A stretch of DNA of 62,396 bases from Streptomyces sp. 378 (GTDB taxonomy: Bacteria > Actinomycetota > Actinomycetes > Streptomycetales > Streptomycetaceae). Both the position numbers and the translations under genes were made by a program. Under the pieces are notes generated by a model. It did no database searches, had not been told where the DNA came from, and saw only the letters and a program-made list of their open reading frames with translations. The stretch covers positions 1-62,396 of the forward strand of contig NZ_JASKMS010000040.1 of the NCBI RefSeq assembly GCF_030124145.1. Direction: 5' to 3'. The stretch's first letter is position 1. Each line of letters starts with the position of its first letter. Shown piece by piece: positions 33,249 to 42,781 of this stretch.

Positions 33249-34025
33249 ATGCCCGACGGCCCCGCCAACGTCGACATCGACTACATCGCCCCGCGCCACC
33301 TGGCCGGCGGCGGCGATCCCGCCTGGATCACCGTCCCCCTCCACCGTGCCTGCGGCTGGAGCTACGGTCACGACCCCCTGATGCCCCGCGTCCTGCTTTC
33401 CAGCCCCGACCAGAAGGCCCTCCTGCGGCTGGAGCCCGACCCCGACGGACGGTGGTGGACTCTGCAGCACGCCCCCGCGCCGGACCGGCCCGCCTGGTTC
33501 GCCTGCTTCGATGCCCGCACCCCCGTCGAAATGATCGCTGCGTTCACCGATGTGCTGACCGATCCCACTGCCGGTCAAGCAGACAACTGGGATCCGCAGG
33601 AGCCGCTTCTGAAAGCGGGCTGGTCTCCGGCCTACAGCCACCACCGGCTGGCCTCACCCGACGGCACCGTCCGCGTCGAGGCCGACGAGACAACCGGGGC
33701 CTGGTGGGTCGACACTGCCCTCCGCGACTTCCGGGCTCTCCTGTGGCAAGCCCACTTCAGCAAGCACACCCCACCGCACCTGATCACCGCGTTCACCGCC
33801 GCGCTCACCGACCCCCGACCGGTGCCGCGCACCGCAGGCCCCTCCAGCCTCCCGACTCGCGACCCGGACCTCATCACCCTCTCGCACCGGGAAGTACCCG
33901 CCACGCAGGTCGCCGGCGCCATGGAAGAACGCATCCGCTCCCTCGCCGCACGCCGATCCGGCCCGCTGGCGACGAGTACGCATCCTCCGCAACGGCCGCA
34001 GGCCGAGCGCCACCGCCTGCGCTGA
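33249..34025 (+). CDS. DUF317 family protein
   Basis: 258 residues from ATG (9 bases after GGGG; an in-frame GTG at 33243 overlaps the previous stop and is an alternative). Textbook DUF317: YIAPRHLAGGGDPAWITVPL, HRACGWSYGHDPLMPRVLLS, WFACFDARTPVEMIAAFTD, then a second half AHFSKHTPPHLITAFTAALT. Function unknown. Confidence 0.82.
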   Translation: MPDGPANVDIDYIAPRHLAGGGDPAWITVPLHRACGWSYGHDPLMPRVLLSSPDQKALLRLEPDPDGRWWTLQHAPAPDRPAWFACFDARTPVEMIAAFTDVLTDPTAGQADNWDPQEPLLKAGWSPAYSHHRLASPDGTVRVEADETTGAWWVDTALRDFRALLWQAHFSKHTPPHLITAFTAALTDPRPVPRTAGPSSLPTRDPDLITLSHREVPATQVAGAMEERIRSLAARRSGPLATSTHPPQRPQAERHRLR

Positions 34026-34057
34026 TCCCTCCGTCTCCGCCTGGAAGCACCTAGCCC

Positions 34058-35848
34058 TTGCCCTCTTCCTCCTCCAGCAGCAACACCGATGGATACGACC
34101 TCGTCCTGCGTCTCCTGCTCGGCGTGCTCTCTGTCGTCGTCCCCCTGTCCCACCTGGCCTGGCTGTGCGGCAACGTCACCGCCTACCTCACCGGAGGCAG
34201 CTGGGCCCCCTACCAGCCGACCAACGCCTTGCTTCGCCCCGAGCAGGTCTGGCCCGAGGCCGGGGAGAACGCCCTGCTCATCGGGGCACGCATCGTTCCC
34301 GTTCTGCTCCTCCTGGCTCTCGGGGTGACGGCGGTTGCCCTGTGGATCCGGCACAAGAACCGCGGCGGCGGCCGGAAGAAGATCACCGGCATGGCCAAGG
34401 CCCGGGACATCGAGCCCTTGATGGCCAAGGCGATCACCGACAAGGCCCGCTCGCTGCGCCCGAGCCTGAAAGACGCCAAGCACATCGAAGCCCGCGACAC
34501 CGGCATACTCCTGGGCAACCTGCAGAACACCCGGCACGAGGTGCGCATGGGCTACGAAGATGTGGCCGTCGCCATCATGGCGCCCCGCTCGGGCAAGACC
34601 ACCTCGCTCGCCATCCCCTCGATGCTTGCCGCGCCCGGCCCCGTCCTGCTGACCTCGAACAAGGCCGCAGGCGACGCATTCACCGCCACATACGAGGCCC
34701 GCTCCCGCGTCGGGCAGGTGTGGTCGATGGACCCGCAGCAGATCGCGCACGCCGCACGCGAGATGTGGTGGAACCCCCTCGCCAGCGCGAAAACCCTGGA
34801 CGGGGCGAACCGGCTCGCCGGACACTTCCTCGCTGCCTCGGTGGACGCCTCCCAGCAGGGCGACTTCTGGTCCAAGGCCGGCAGTAACATCCTGTCCCAA
34901 CTGCTGCTGGCCGCAGCGCTCGACGAGCGGCCGATCACCGACATCATGCAGTGGCTCGCCTTCCCCGCCGACCGCACCCCGCTCGACATTCTCCGCGACC
35001 ATGACTTCGCCGCTGTCGCAGCACAGCTCAAGGGCACCGTCGAGGGCCCCCCGGAGACCCGCGACGGCATCTACGAGACCGCCCGCCAGTACGCCGCCGC
35101 ACTGCTGAACAGCGAGATCGCCGCCTGGGTCACCCCGCAGAAGGACGTTCCCGAGTTCCGCCCGTCGGAGTTCGTCACCTCCACCGACACGCTGTTCCTG
35201 CTGAGCAAGGACGGCGGAGGCGGGGCCTCGGCGCTGATCGCCGCGTGCGCGGACTCCGTGATGCGCGCGGCGACCGCCCAAGCCGAACGCGCCGGCGGAC
35301 GCCTGGACCCGCCCATGCTGGCGATCCTCGACGAGGCCGCCAACGTGTGCAAGATCAGCGACCTGCCGGACCTGTACTCACACCTCGGCAGCCGCGGAAT
35401 CATCCCGATCACCATCCTGCAGTCCTACCGCCAGGGCCAGAAGGTCTGGGGAGACGCGGGCATGGACGCCATGTGGTCCGCCTCGACCGTCAAGGTCATC
35501 GGCTCCGGCATCGACGACCCCGACTTCGCGGACAAGCTCAGCCGCTTGATCGGCGACCACGACGTGGAGACCACGTCCACCTCGCACTCGGAGTCCGGGA
35601 AGTCGACCTCGGTCAGCATGCGCCAGGAGCGGATCCTGCCTGCCGACGCGATCCGCGCCCTGCCCAAGGGCACCGCGCTGTGCTTCGCCACCGGTATGCG
35701 GGCCGCGATGCTCGACCTGCGGCCGTGGTATCGGGAGCCAGGAGCGGAGGAGTTGTCCGCGGCGTCCGCCCGCGCGTCGCAGGCAATCACCGCCCGCGCC
35801 GTGGCGAAGCACGCGCCGACACAGTCCGACTTCGGGAAGGCCACGTGA
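34058..35848 (+). CDS. VirD4/TraG-type coupling protein
   Basis: 596 residues. Two or three N-terminal membrane helices (about 13-45 and 75-98), Walker A near 174-183 (IMAPRSGKTTSLAIPSML) and Walker B near 420-427 (PPMLAILDEAANV), followed by SRGIIPITILQSYRQG as in VirD4/TraG proteins. It brings the relaxase-DNA complex to the channel and pumps DNA. TTG start; the only nearby ribosome site is weak (GGAAG, 12 bases). It lies about 17 kb from the VirB4-like gene, within the array rather than the transfer core. Confidence 0.88.
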   Translation: MPSSSSSSNTDGYDLVLRLLLGVLSVVVPLSHLAWLCGNVTAYLTGGSWAPYQPTNALLRPEQVWPEAGENALLIGARIVPVLLLLALGVTAVALWIRHKNRGGGRKKITGMAKARDIEPLMAKAITDKARSLRPSLKDAKHIEARDTGILLGNLQNTRHEVRMGYEDVAVAIMAPRSGKTTSLAIPSMLAAPGPVLLTSNKAAGDAFTATYEARSRVGQVWSMDPQQIAHAAREMWWNPLASAKTLDGANRLAGHFLAASVDASQQGDFWSKAGSNILSQLLLAAALDERPITDIMQWLAFPADRTPLDILRDHDFAAVAAQLKGTVEGPPETRDGIYETARQYAAALLNSEIAAWVTPQKDVPEFRPSEFVTSTDTLFLLSKDGGGGASALIAACADSVMRAATAQAERAGGRLDPPMLAILDEAANVCKISDLPDLYSHLGSRGIIPITILQSYRQGQKVWGDAGMDAMWSASTVKVIGSGIDDPDFADKLSRLIGDHDVETTSTSHSESGKSTSVSMRQERILPADAIRALPKGTALCFATGMRAAMLDLRPWYREPGAEELSAASARASQAITARAVAKHAPTQSDFGKAT

Positions 35849-36303
35849 GCGACGCCCCGCTGCACCTGGTGCCGGTCCGCTCCCATGAGGCGAAGGACTT
35901 CGTGCGCGCCGGGCACCGTCACCACCCGCCGCCCGCGGGACAGATCTTCGCGGTCGGCGCCGCCGACGAGACCGGCTCGCTGCGCGCCGTGGCCATCGTC
36001 GGCCGGCCGGTGGCCCGCCACCTGGACGACGGCTCCACCCTCGAAGTCACCCGGACCGCCAGCGACGGCGCGCCCAACGCCAACTCACTGCTCTATGGAG
36101 CCGCGTGGCGGGCGGCGAAGGCCCTCGGCTACCGACGGCTGGTCACCTACACGCAAGACGGCGAGAGCGGCGCATCACTGCGCGGCGCCGGGTGGCGCAT
36201 CATCGCCAGCCGGCCACCCCGGGCCGGATGGCACACCCCGTCCCGCCCACGAGCCGGCCACGGCAACGACCACGTCACCCGCCTGCTGTGGGAAGCCCTC
36301 TGA
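35845..36303 (+). CDS. XF1762-family protein (GNAT-like)
   Basis: 152 residues, GTGA overlap with the coupling protein. The motifs GRPVARHLDDGSTLEVTRTA, YGAAWRAAKALGYRRLVTYT and SGASLRGAGWRII are those of the XF1762 phage/plasmid family, which is related to acetyltransferases. Substrate unknown. It is often encoded near mobile-element genes. Confidence 0.75.
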   Translation: MSDAPLHLVPVRSHEAKDFVRAGHRHHPPPAGQIFAVGAADETGSLRAVAIVGRPVARHLDDGSTLEVTRTASDGAPNANSLLYGAAWRAAKALGYRRLVTYTQDGESGASLRGAGWRIIASRPPRAGWHTPSRPRAGHGNDHVTRLLWEAL

Positions 36304-36935
36304 CCGAGCCCGTTCCTACGCAGCAACGGACCAACCACCTTCACCTTGCCCCGTACCGCCCACATCCTCCCGGAGCTGTCCTGCACACCGTCGACCTGAC
36401 CGAACACACCCGCCTACTCGGCGAGGTGGCCCCCGCCCTGGAGGAACTGTCCGCGGCGGCGGCACGAATCCGGGACGGCGAGATCGCCAAGCCCGTCCGA
36501 GAGATCGCACCCCTCAGCCTGCGGGTGCACGAGCTGGCGATGAAGTGCACGCGGCAGGTGCACGACCTGTCGGTCAGCCAGTACCCCGCGATGAAAGACG
36601 GGGCCGAAAACCTGGCGCACCTCGCCGGCGCCTGCGCACAGATCTCACTCGCCGCCACACTGTGCAACCTCGCCATCCATCACCGCACCGAGATCCTGCT
36701 GTACGAGGACGCCGACTCCACCCCCGCGACCAGCCGTGATCAACTCCGCCGCGCCGGTGTCGAGATGCAGCGAGCGGCCACCACCTATCGCGCCGTGGCG
36801 CGAGGGCTCTCCCGCCGCCTCGCCTCATTCTCGGCGCGCGCTGAGGACCGGCAGCTCATCGCCGCGGCCCAAGGGCCCAGCCCACAAAAGGCGCCCTCCA
36901 CGTCGCCCGCGCCCGCTGCCCGGCGCCGCGTATGA
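36300..36935 (+). CDS. Helical protein, apparent CTG start
   Basis: 211 residues from CTG, which overlaps the previous stop as CTGA, 5 bases after GGGAAG. Long helices throughout (VAPALEELSAAAARIRDGEI, YRAVARGLSRRLASFSARAE). The next standard in-frame start is GTG 36426, which would remove 42 residues. ATGA overlap downstream. Same class as 17057 and 42274. Confidence 0.58.
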   Translation: MTEPVPTQQRTNHLHLAPYRPHPPGAVLHTVDLTEHTRLLGEVAPALEELSAAAARIRDGEIAKPVREIAPLSLRVHELAMKCTRQVHDLSVSQYPAMKDGAENLAHLAGACAQISLAATLCNLAIHHRTEILLYEDADSTPATSRDQLRRAGVEMQRAATTYRAVARGLSRRLASFSARAEDRQLIAAAQGPSPQKAPSTSPAPAARRRV

Positions 36936-37689
36936 CGACACCGCCCGAGGGCCTCCTGTTCGACGTGGCCGCCCCGCCGACGCCGGTTGAGCGCCTGCTG
37001 CTGCTCGCAAACCAGTACGTGCAGCACAACGACATGCTCGACCGTCTCCTGCGGTCCGGTTCACAGGCCGGGCCCGACACCCACGTCGCCTCCGCCCAGC
37101 GGCTGGCTTTCGCGACGAACACCGCCATCAAGGCGATCGCTGACGAGCGGCTCTTCGAGAGTCACGAGCTGTCGGACGCGGTGATCCGCCTCCAGCAGCT
37201 CGCCTTCCTGAGCGACGCTTCCACGGTGCACCGGCTCCCCACGGCCCGCATGCTGACGGCCCTGGCTCCCGAAGCCACCATGGGCTGCGCCGACAGCCTC
37301 ACTGGCGAGATCCGACGCCGACGCTGGAGTACCACCGACGCTCCAGTCCACCAGCTGAACTCCACACAGCGCACCGCCCTGTGGGAGATCACCTGCGGGA
37401 ACGTCGTGGCCACCAGTTCTCTGGGACGGCAGTACGTCCACTACCGGGACGCCCGCGTGCTGATCGGCACGCTGCGGTCGCTGGAGGCCAACGACCTCGT
37501 CGAACGCGTCCCGCAGTCCGCACCCTCCGCCTATGTCGGGGGCCGCTGCAGGACCGAGTCCGTCTCACCTCGGCTGGAACCACCGCCCTGGCCTCCACCA
37601 TCTGCCTGCCTCCAGCCGCCAGGAGCCCGCTGGCAACAACACCGCCGCCCTCCGTTACCAGTGCGCAGACGGCCGCCCGAAGCCGCTGA
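36932..37689 (+). pseudogene. Helical plus winged-helix array protein, frameshifted
   Basis: ATG overlaps the previous stop. Frame 1 runs through a helical half (PVERLLLLANQYVQHNDMLD) and into a winged-helix half (NSTQRTALWEITCGNVVATS, RVLIGTLRSLEANDLVERV) as far as a run of five G at 37538-37542. The expected continuation (PLQDRVRLTSAGTTALAST) is in the next frame and stops at 37689. One more G restores it. Uncorrected, the frame runs on through an unnatural Pro/Arg stretch into the next gene, giving a false 549-residue fusion. Confidence 0.6.
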
Positions 37690-37723
37690 CCGATCCTCCA
37701 GCGCCGCCCCTTCCAAGGTCGCG

Positions 37724-38581
37724 CTGATCCGCAACTCACCGGAGCCCATCATCACCCTGCGCCACATCGACCTGCCGCTCCAGATCGACCTTCTCCGCGA
37801 ACTGGGAGCCGACTTCACCGCCCTGCACGCCAAGGTCACCGCGCTCGACCCCGAGCCGGGCAGTGACCTGCTGCGCCAGGTCGGCCCGCAGATCCTCGCC
37901 ATCCACGACCTCGTGAGCCGGTCCCTGGTCCGGCTGTCCGTCCTTGACGGCAGTCAGTACACCGCCGTGCCCGGCAGCCGGTTCTCCCTGGACACGCTCA
38001 GCGGCGTCACCGCGTCCGCTTCGATCGCCGCCTCGCAGCTGGCACGAGCCGTGGGCGACAACCCGCTCGACGGTGCGGTCTTCGCCAGCGGTCCGCCAGT
38101 CGACGAGGAGTCCGTGCGCCAGGCGCGGCACGCCGAGGCCGCACCGGTCCTGGCGGAAAGCCTGGCCACCGCTGCCCAGCACCTCGAACTGAGCGCGACC
38201 TGCTGCCAGTACACCGCTTCCGCCATCATCCGCGACCTGACAGAGCACCCCGAACACCGGCCTGACCTGCCCGAGCTTTCGCCCGTCCAGTACGCGGTGC
38301 TCGAACGGATCGCCCAGGGCGGCACCCGTCGATACGCTCCGCACAACCGGCCCGTCCGCGTCACCGACGGGGACGGCCGGGCCATCCACGCAAAGCCCTT
38401 CGGTGTGCTGGAGAAGGAGCGCCTGATCCGTGTGGCGCGGACCTCCCGGTCCGTGAGCCAGGACGTCGTGGTCACGGCCGCCGGCCAGCTCGCCCTGGAC
38501 TTCCAACAGCCACACCGCGCCCAGGCGACATCACCGGCCAAGCCGCCGGCACCCCGCCACACGGGCGGCAGGAAGCGGTGA
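37724..38581 (+). CDS. Helical plus winged-helix array protein, apparent CTG start
   Basis: 285 residues from CTG, 5 bases after AAGG, 34 bases past the corrected stop of the previous gene. Helical half (LPLQIDLLRELGADFTALHA), then a winged-helix half (SPVQYAVLERIAQGGTRRYA, PFGVLEKERLIRVARTSRS, VVVTAAGQLALDF). Paralogue of 36932, 39355 and 5817. No ATG/GTG/TTG lies at its 5' end. GTGA overlap with the DUF317 gene after it. Confidence 0.58.
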   Translation: MIRNSPEPIITLRHIDLPLQIDLLRELGADFTALHAKVTALDPEPGSDLLRQVGPQILAIHDLVSRSLVRLSVLDGSQYTAVPGSRFSLDTLSGVTASASIAASQLARAVGDNPLDGAVFASGPPVDEESVRQARHAEAAPVLAESLATAAQHLELSATCCQYTASAIIRDLTEHPEHRPDLPELSPVQYAVLERIAQGGTRRYAPHNRPVRVTDGDGRAIHAKPFGVLEKERLIRVARTSRSVSQDVVVTAAGQLALDFQQPHRAQATSPAKPPAPRHTGGRKR

Positions 38582-39324
38582 ACACGGCGAGCACTCTCGC
38601 CCCGAACGATCTGGTCCTCGTCTCGCCGCGGTACCTGGCCGGCGGCGGAATGAACAAGGTCAACGACGTCATCGGTCCCCTGGTCCACCTGTTCGCGTGG
38701 CCCTACGAGCACAATCCGCGTACCGGACGCATCGACATCGACAGCCCCTGCGGCAGCGTCTTCCTCGACTTCTCCCCCGACCGCCCGGACGGCGTGTGGT
38801 GGACCATCGCCCACCACGAGCCTTACTGGCAGATCGAGTTCAGCCGACAGACGCCGAGCGAGGCCATCGCATCCGTGACCCAGGCCCTGCCCCAGCTGCT
38901 CGGTGACCACCGGCACGCCGACCGCATTCCCCTGGCGGCCGAGTCCGTCGCTCATCTCGCCAAGGCCAGCGGCTGGGAGGCGTCATCGACTGCATCGGGG
39001 ATGGCGTGGGCCTCTCCCGACGGCCACTGCACCGTGGAGCACAGCACGGACCCCGTGCACCCGTGGCGATTCGAGCACTCGGTGTACGACGGCTTCGACA
39101 CGCACTGGACCGCCACGTTCACACCGGAGGTCCCCGAGCGTCTGGTGGCCCAGTTCTTCACCCACCTCGCGACGAGCACCGCGGTGGAGCGTGTCTTCCG
39201 CGATGTCCCGTATTTCGTGCAGAACCTGGACGACGCGCTCATCACCCCCGTGCACCGAGCCGCCGTGAATCCACACGTCCACCACGCCGGCGCCCAGATC
39301 GGCCGCGCGGTACACCGCCGCTGA
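38578..39324 (+). CDS. DUF317 family protein
   Basis: 248 residues from GTG overlapping the previous stop. DUF317 signatures: VSPRYLAGGGMNKVNDVIG, WWTIAHHEPYWQIEFSRQTP, then SPDGHCTVEHSTDP and ATFTPEVPERLVAQFFTHLA. Fourth complete DUF317 gene of the array. Confidence 0.8.
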   Translation: MNTASTLAPNDLVLVSPRYLAGGGMNKVNDVIGPLVHLFAWPYEHNPRTGRIDIDSPCGSVFLDFSPDRPDGVWWTIAHHEPYWQIEFSRQTPSEAIASVTQALPQLLGDHRHADRIPLAAESVAHLAKASGWEASSTASGMAWASPDGHCTVEHSTDPVHPWRFEHSVYDGFDTHWTATFTPEVPERLVAQFFTHLATSTAVERVFRDVPYFVQNLDDALITPVHRAAVNPHVHHAGAQIGRAVHRR

Positions 39325-39354
39325 CTCAAGCCCCACCGAAACCCGTCACCCCCG

Positions 39355-40160
39355 ATGAACAACCCAACCGCGCCAGCCGAGCACCTCCTGCTCCTCGCCT
39401 GCGACTTCACCCGGCACACCGACGCCCTGACCCGGCTCCAACTCACCGGGTCCAGCCCCGCCACCGCACTCACCCACCAGGCCGCAGTCACCCAGCACCT
39501 CGCCAATGCGGCGCTGCACATCGTGGACATCCTCAACGCCCAGCGGATGTACCACAGCCCCGCCATCCGCACCGTGTACGCCCGGGTGCGGCAGCTCGTC
39601 CACCTGGCCACCGACGCGGCCGACCACCTCCTGGACGCCGTGGACATCCTCGACGACACCCGCGCCGGGATCCCCGTCCAGGGCTCGGGGCCGCTCCTGA
39701 CCTCTAGCAAGCCCTGGGAGAGGCCGGCAGCCGCCTCACCGTCGTACGGGACCTGACGGCACTCGGCGCCCCCGATGCCGTAGCCACCGCCGAGCTGTTC
39801 GTCACCGAACGACGACGCCGGGGTGTCCACCCAGTGCATCAGCCGCCCGCGCTGTCTCCCACGCAGGACGCCGCGCTGCGCGCCGTCGCCCAGGGCGAGG
39901 TGACGATCAGCGACGACAAGCCGTACCTCCGCCGCGACGACCTGCGCGTCTCCGTCAGCACCATCCGGTCCCTGGAGTCCCGCGGCCTGGTGGCACGCGA
40001 ACCCTGCCTGCTCTGGCTCCAGGACGAGCGCGTGCACCTCACCGCCGACGGCTGCCACGGCCTGGCCGCCGCCTTCGGCCGGCCACGGGCCCCCGCCCTC
40101 ACCTCTGCCCGGCCCGTCACCAACCTGAATACCAAGACGGCACGCACAGCGCACCGTTGA
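39355..40160 (+). pseudogene. Helical plus winged-helix array protein, frameshifted
   Basis: ATG at 39355 begins a helical half (PAEHLLLLACDFTRHTDALT) that resembles the start of the 36932 protein. Near 39703 the frame is lost: the coding continuation (QALGEAGSRLTVVRDLTALG) is in the next frame and leads into the winged-helix half (SPTQDAALRAVAQGEVTISD, VSTIRSLESRGLVAREP, VHLTADGCHGLA), ending 40160. A one-base insertion near 39703-39706 rejoins them to about 268 residues. Without repair two smaller proteins would be predicted (39355-39756 and 39834-40160). Confidence 0.6.
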
Positions 40161-40241
40161 CCATGCCGCTCACTTCAGCCGTGCAGCACACCCTGCCGTT
40201 CCTGCCGGCCTGCAGACCGCCGAACTCCCTGGACCACCACC

Positions 40242-40844
40242 GTGTCACTTCTGGACATCCCCGACGTATTCATCGGGTCCACCGACGACGGGCACACCTT
40301 CGTCATCCTCAACCGCCGCATCCGCAACGCCAACCGGCTGCTCACCGAGGCCGGCTTCCGCCCACGTGAACACCACGGCCGCAGGCTCTACCTGCTGCCG
40401 CCGGGTACCGCGCAGGACGTACACGAGCGCGCCGGCGTCGCGATGTACGGGCTCTTGGCCCACACCCACGACCTCGTCGACCTTTCCTGGACCACCCGCT
40501 GGAGTCCCGACCAACCGGCATGCGGACCAGACCTGCGCTTCCAGTTCGGTGACGGCACGGTTGCCGTGACCGCCTCGACCACCACCGCCCGGTTGCTGCT
40601 GGAGCAACACGGCTTCGTCCCCACAGCAGACGGCGCGTCCTACCGCCCGCGGGACGGGCTGGACGAGCGCGGACTGCTCGGCGCCGTCACCGCTGCCGAG
40701 GCACACGCGTACACCCACGGTCTCAGCGCACGTGTCCGCCTGGGCATCCCTACACCAGCCGACATTCCCGCCAGTGCCCGCCGCCGCTCAGCTGCCGCCC
40801 CCGGTCCGCAGATCACGCCCTCGGCCCGTCGCCGCACCCGCTGA
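40242..40844 (+). CDS. Alpha/beta-domain array protein, internally duplicated
   Basis: 200 residues from GTG; the ribosome site is poor. Two copies of the recurrent domain in one chain: residues 15-85 (HTFVILNRRIRNANRLLTEA, RLYLLPPGTAQDV) and 105-170 (TVAVTASTTTARLLLEQHGF, SYRPRDGLDERGLL). It is the clearest case that the domain duplicates as a unit. Function unknown. Confidence 0.62.
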   Translation: MSLLDIPDVFIGSTDDGHTFVILNRRIRNANRLLTEAGFRPREHHGRRLYLLPPGTAQDVHERAGVAMYGLLAHTHDLVDLSWTTRWSPDQPACGPDLRFQFGDGTVAVTASTTTARLLLEQHGFVPTADGASYRPRDGLDERGLLGAVTAAEAHAYTHGLSARVRLGIPTPADIPASARRRSAAAPGPQITPSARRRTR

Positions 40845-40885
40845 CCGCGCCCGCCGCATCCGGCACCGTCATCCGAGGAGCTTCC

Positions 40886-41446
40886 ACGTCCTCCGACACC
40901 CCCACCGTGCATGATCTCGCCCGGGCCCTCGCCGACCAGCTCCACCCCGGGGCCGCTCCGCGGGACGTGACCGTCAGCTTCGGCGCCCGCCGGCAAGCCC
41001 CCATCGAGTACCGCAGCCGCGGTCGGGGCGGACCCGTGACGGTCTACGCCCAGGCGCTGCACGCCGCCCTCTACGGCCTTCCCACGCACGACGAGTCGCT
41101 GCCTACCGCGCTGGACGCGCTTCTGCAGGCCACGCACACCGCGACCGCCCCGGAACAGAAGACCGCCGTCCTGCGGCAGGTCGCCGAGCAGCTACGCAAC
41201 GCCGCCGAGATCATCCAGCGCTACCAGTACCGAGCCCAGTGGGACCGGTTCCCCGCCGATGTCGCCGAGCAGCTCGCTGACGCTCACGACCAGGCCCAGC
41301 AGATCGCCCAGGCCCTCGACCGCGTGGCCCCCGCCTTCAGCCACCAGCCCACCACGGACACCACGCCCCGTGCCCAGGCCGTCCACGGCCGGAGCGCCAC
41401 CACCCCCGTGGCCTCCCCGCCTTCACCGGCCCCACGCCACCGCTGA
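40886..41446 (+). CDS. Hypothetical protein, apparent ACG start
   Basis: 186 residues from ACG, 5 bases after GAGGAG; the first codons would read MSSDTPTVHDLARALADQL. The first standard start, GTG 40907, lies 26 bases from the ribosome site. Alpha/beta start (DVTVSFGARRQAPIEYRSRG) then helices (LRQVAEQLRNAAEIIQRYQY, VAEQLADAHDQAQQIAQALD). Function unknown. Confidence 0.55.
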   Translation, partial: TSSDTPTVHDLARALADQLHPGAAPRDVTVSFGARRQAPIEYRSRGRGGPVTVYAQALHAALYGLPTHDESLPTALDALLQATHTATAPEQKTAVLRQVAEQLRNAAEIIQRYQYRAQWDRFPADVAEQLADAHDQAQQIAQALDRVAPAFSHQPTTDTTPRAQAVHGRSATTPVASPPSPAPRHR

Positions 41447-41484
41447 CCTGCCGCGACAGCCCACCCCTCCGAGAAAGGCATCTC

Positions 41485-42281
41485 CTGGCCACCACCGACT
41501 CCCTCCAGGCCCTCCTCGCCCGACCCCGATGCGCGCTCGGCGTGTTCGTTCCCGCCGGACTGCATCCGGCCCGCGCCGAGCGCCATCAGCTCGACCAGAT
41601 CGCACGGGCCGGCGCCGATCTGTTCGAGATCGGCCTCGCCCACCATGACGCCGGCCTCGACGCCCCGTCATCCAAGCGGCCTACCGCCGCGCCCTGAGCC
41701 GCGGAAACGTCCTCGCCCGCGCCCTGCGCGCGGTCGAGCACGCCGCTGGCCTTCGGCCGACCGTCGTCATGACCTACTGGGATCCCGTCAGCCGGCACGG
41801 CCCCGAACACCTGGCCCGGCTGCTCGCTGACGCGGGTGCCGTCGGCGCCATGGTCGTCGACCTGCCCGACGACCAGGCAGAGCGCTGGCAGGCCGCAGCG
41901 CAGGACGCGAACCTCTCCACCCCACGCCTCGTCCAGCGCCACGTCGCTGACACCGGCCTCGCCGCCGTGGCCGCCGGCGCGTCGGGATGGCTCTACGCCC
42001 CCGCCAGCACCGCCCTCACCGGCTACCGCGGCCCGCTCGACGTGCCCGCACTCGCCGACTTCACGACACGCCTTCGCGCCGCGAGCCCCCTGCCCGTCGT
42101 ATCGGGCGTGGGGATCTCCACCCCGGCCCTCGCGGAACGCGTCGCGCCACTGGTGGACGCCGTCGTCATCGGCACCCCCGTTGTCCGCGCCCTGATGACC
42201 GCCCCCGAGCGCGTCCCCGCTTCGACCGCCGCGTTCGCCCAAGCCCTGAACCCGTACGCCACCACGGAGACCCGTGCCTGA
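41485..42281 (+). pseudogene. Tryptophan synthase alpha-chain (TrpA) homologue, frameshifted
   Basis: Frame 1 begins at CTG 41485, 4-5 bases after GAAAGG: ALGVFVPAGLHP, then AGADLFEIGLAHHDAGLDAP. Frame 2 continues VIQAAYRRALSRGNVLARAL, VVMTYWDPVSRHGPEHLARL, VVSGVGISTPALAERVAPLV and DAVVIGTPVVRAL. This is the TrpA barrel in order, with the two catalytic acids (Glu in FEIG, Asp in LDAP) aligned to Glu49 and Asp60 of the enzyme. One C is missing in the CCCC run near 41664. No TrpB lies nearby. The repaired protein would be about 265 residues, the normal TrpA length. Confidence 0.72.
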
Positions 42282-42726
42282 TCCCACCAACCCGGCCCCG
42301 GTCCTGGCCCGCATCTCGTCCGACGCGTCCTGTCTGCACCAGGCTCTGCGTGCCCTGCCCGCCGAACGTGGCGCATCCACACTGGCCGCGCGCATCACTG
42401 ACGCCCAGGACCTCGCCGGCACCGCCTTGCGGCTGTTTCTCACCCTCAGCCGCCAGGCGTCGCGGCCCTCCCCTACGGACCTGTTGCTCCTTCACCAAGT
42501 CGCGCAGATCGCCAAGGCCGCCCAGGACGCCGCCGCCGAACTGACGGCTGCTCTTGCCCGCGCCGTGGAGAACCAGCGCCGCCAGGCCGCCGCCACATCA
42601 CGGCGGGTCGTCCTGATCGGGCCTACACCGCCGCAGTTCATCGAGTCGGCCGCCGACCTCCTCGACCGCATCCCCGCCCTCTGCGACGCCATATCCCGCG
42701 ACCGGCCGGAATCCCCCTGCCAGTAA
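42274..42726 (+). CDS. Helical protein of unknown function
   Basis: 150 residues from GTG overlapping the TrpA-like stop. All-helical (TDLLLLHQVAQIAKAAQDAA, FIESAADLLDRIPALCDAI). Same class as 36300 and 17057. It is the last of the array proper before the base-modification genes. Confidence 0.62.
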   Translation: MPDPTNPAPVLARISSDASCLHQALRALPAERGASTLAARITDAQDLAGTALRLFLTLSRQASRPSPTDLLLLHQVAQIAKAAQDAAAELTAALARAVENQRRQAAATSRRVVLIGPTPPQFIESAADLLDRIPALCDAISRDRPESPCQ

Positions 42727-42781
42727 CGCGACAGCCGCGATGCGAGCGCGACCTCCCCTTTCCCTACACCCAGGACAGACC

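Noticed and set aside
36932..38581. Single 549-codon protein
   Set aside because: The middle (about 37544-37720) is unnatural Pro/Arg sequence, while the neighbouring frame continues the winged-helix domain to a stop; two paralogous genes with a one-base loss explain it better than a fusion.
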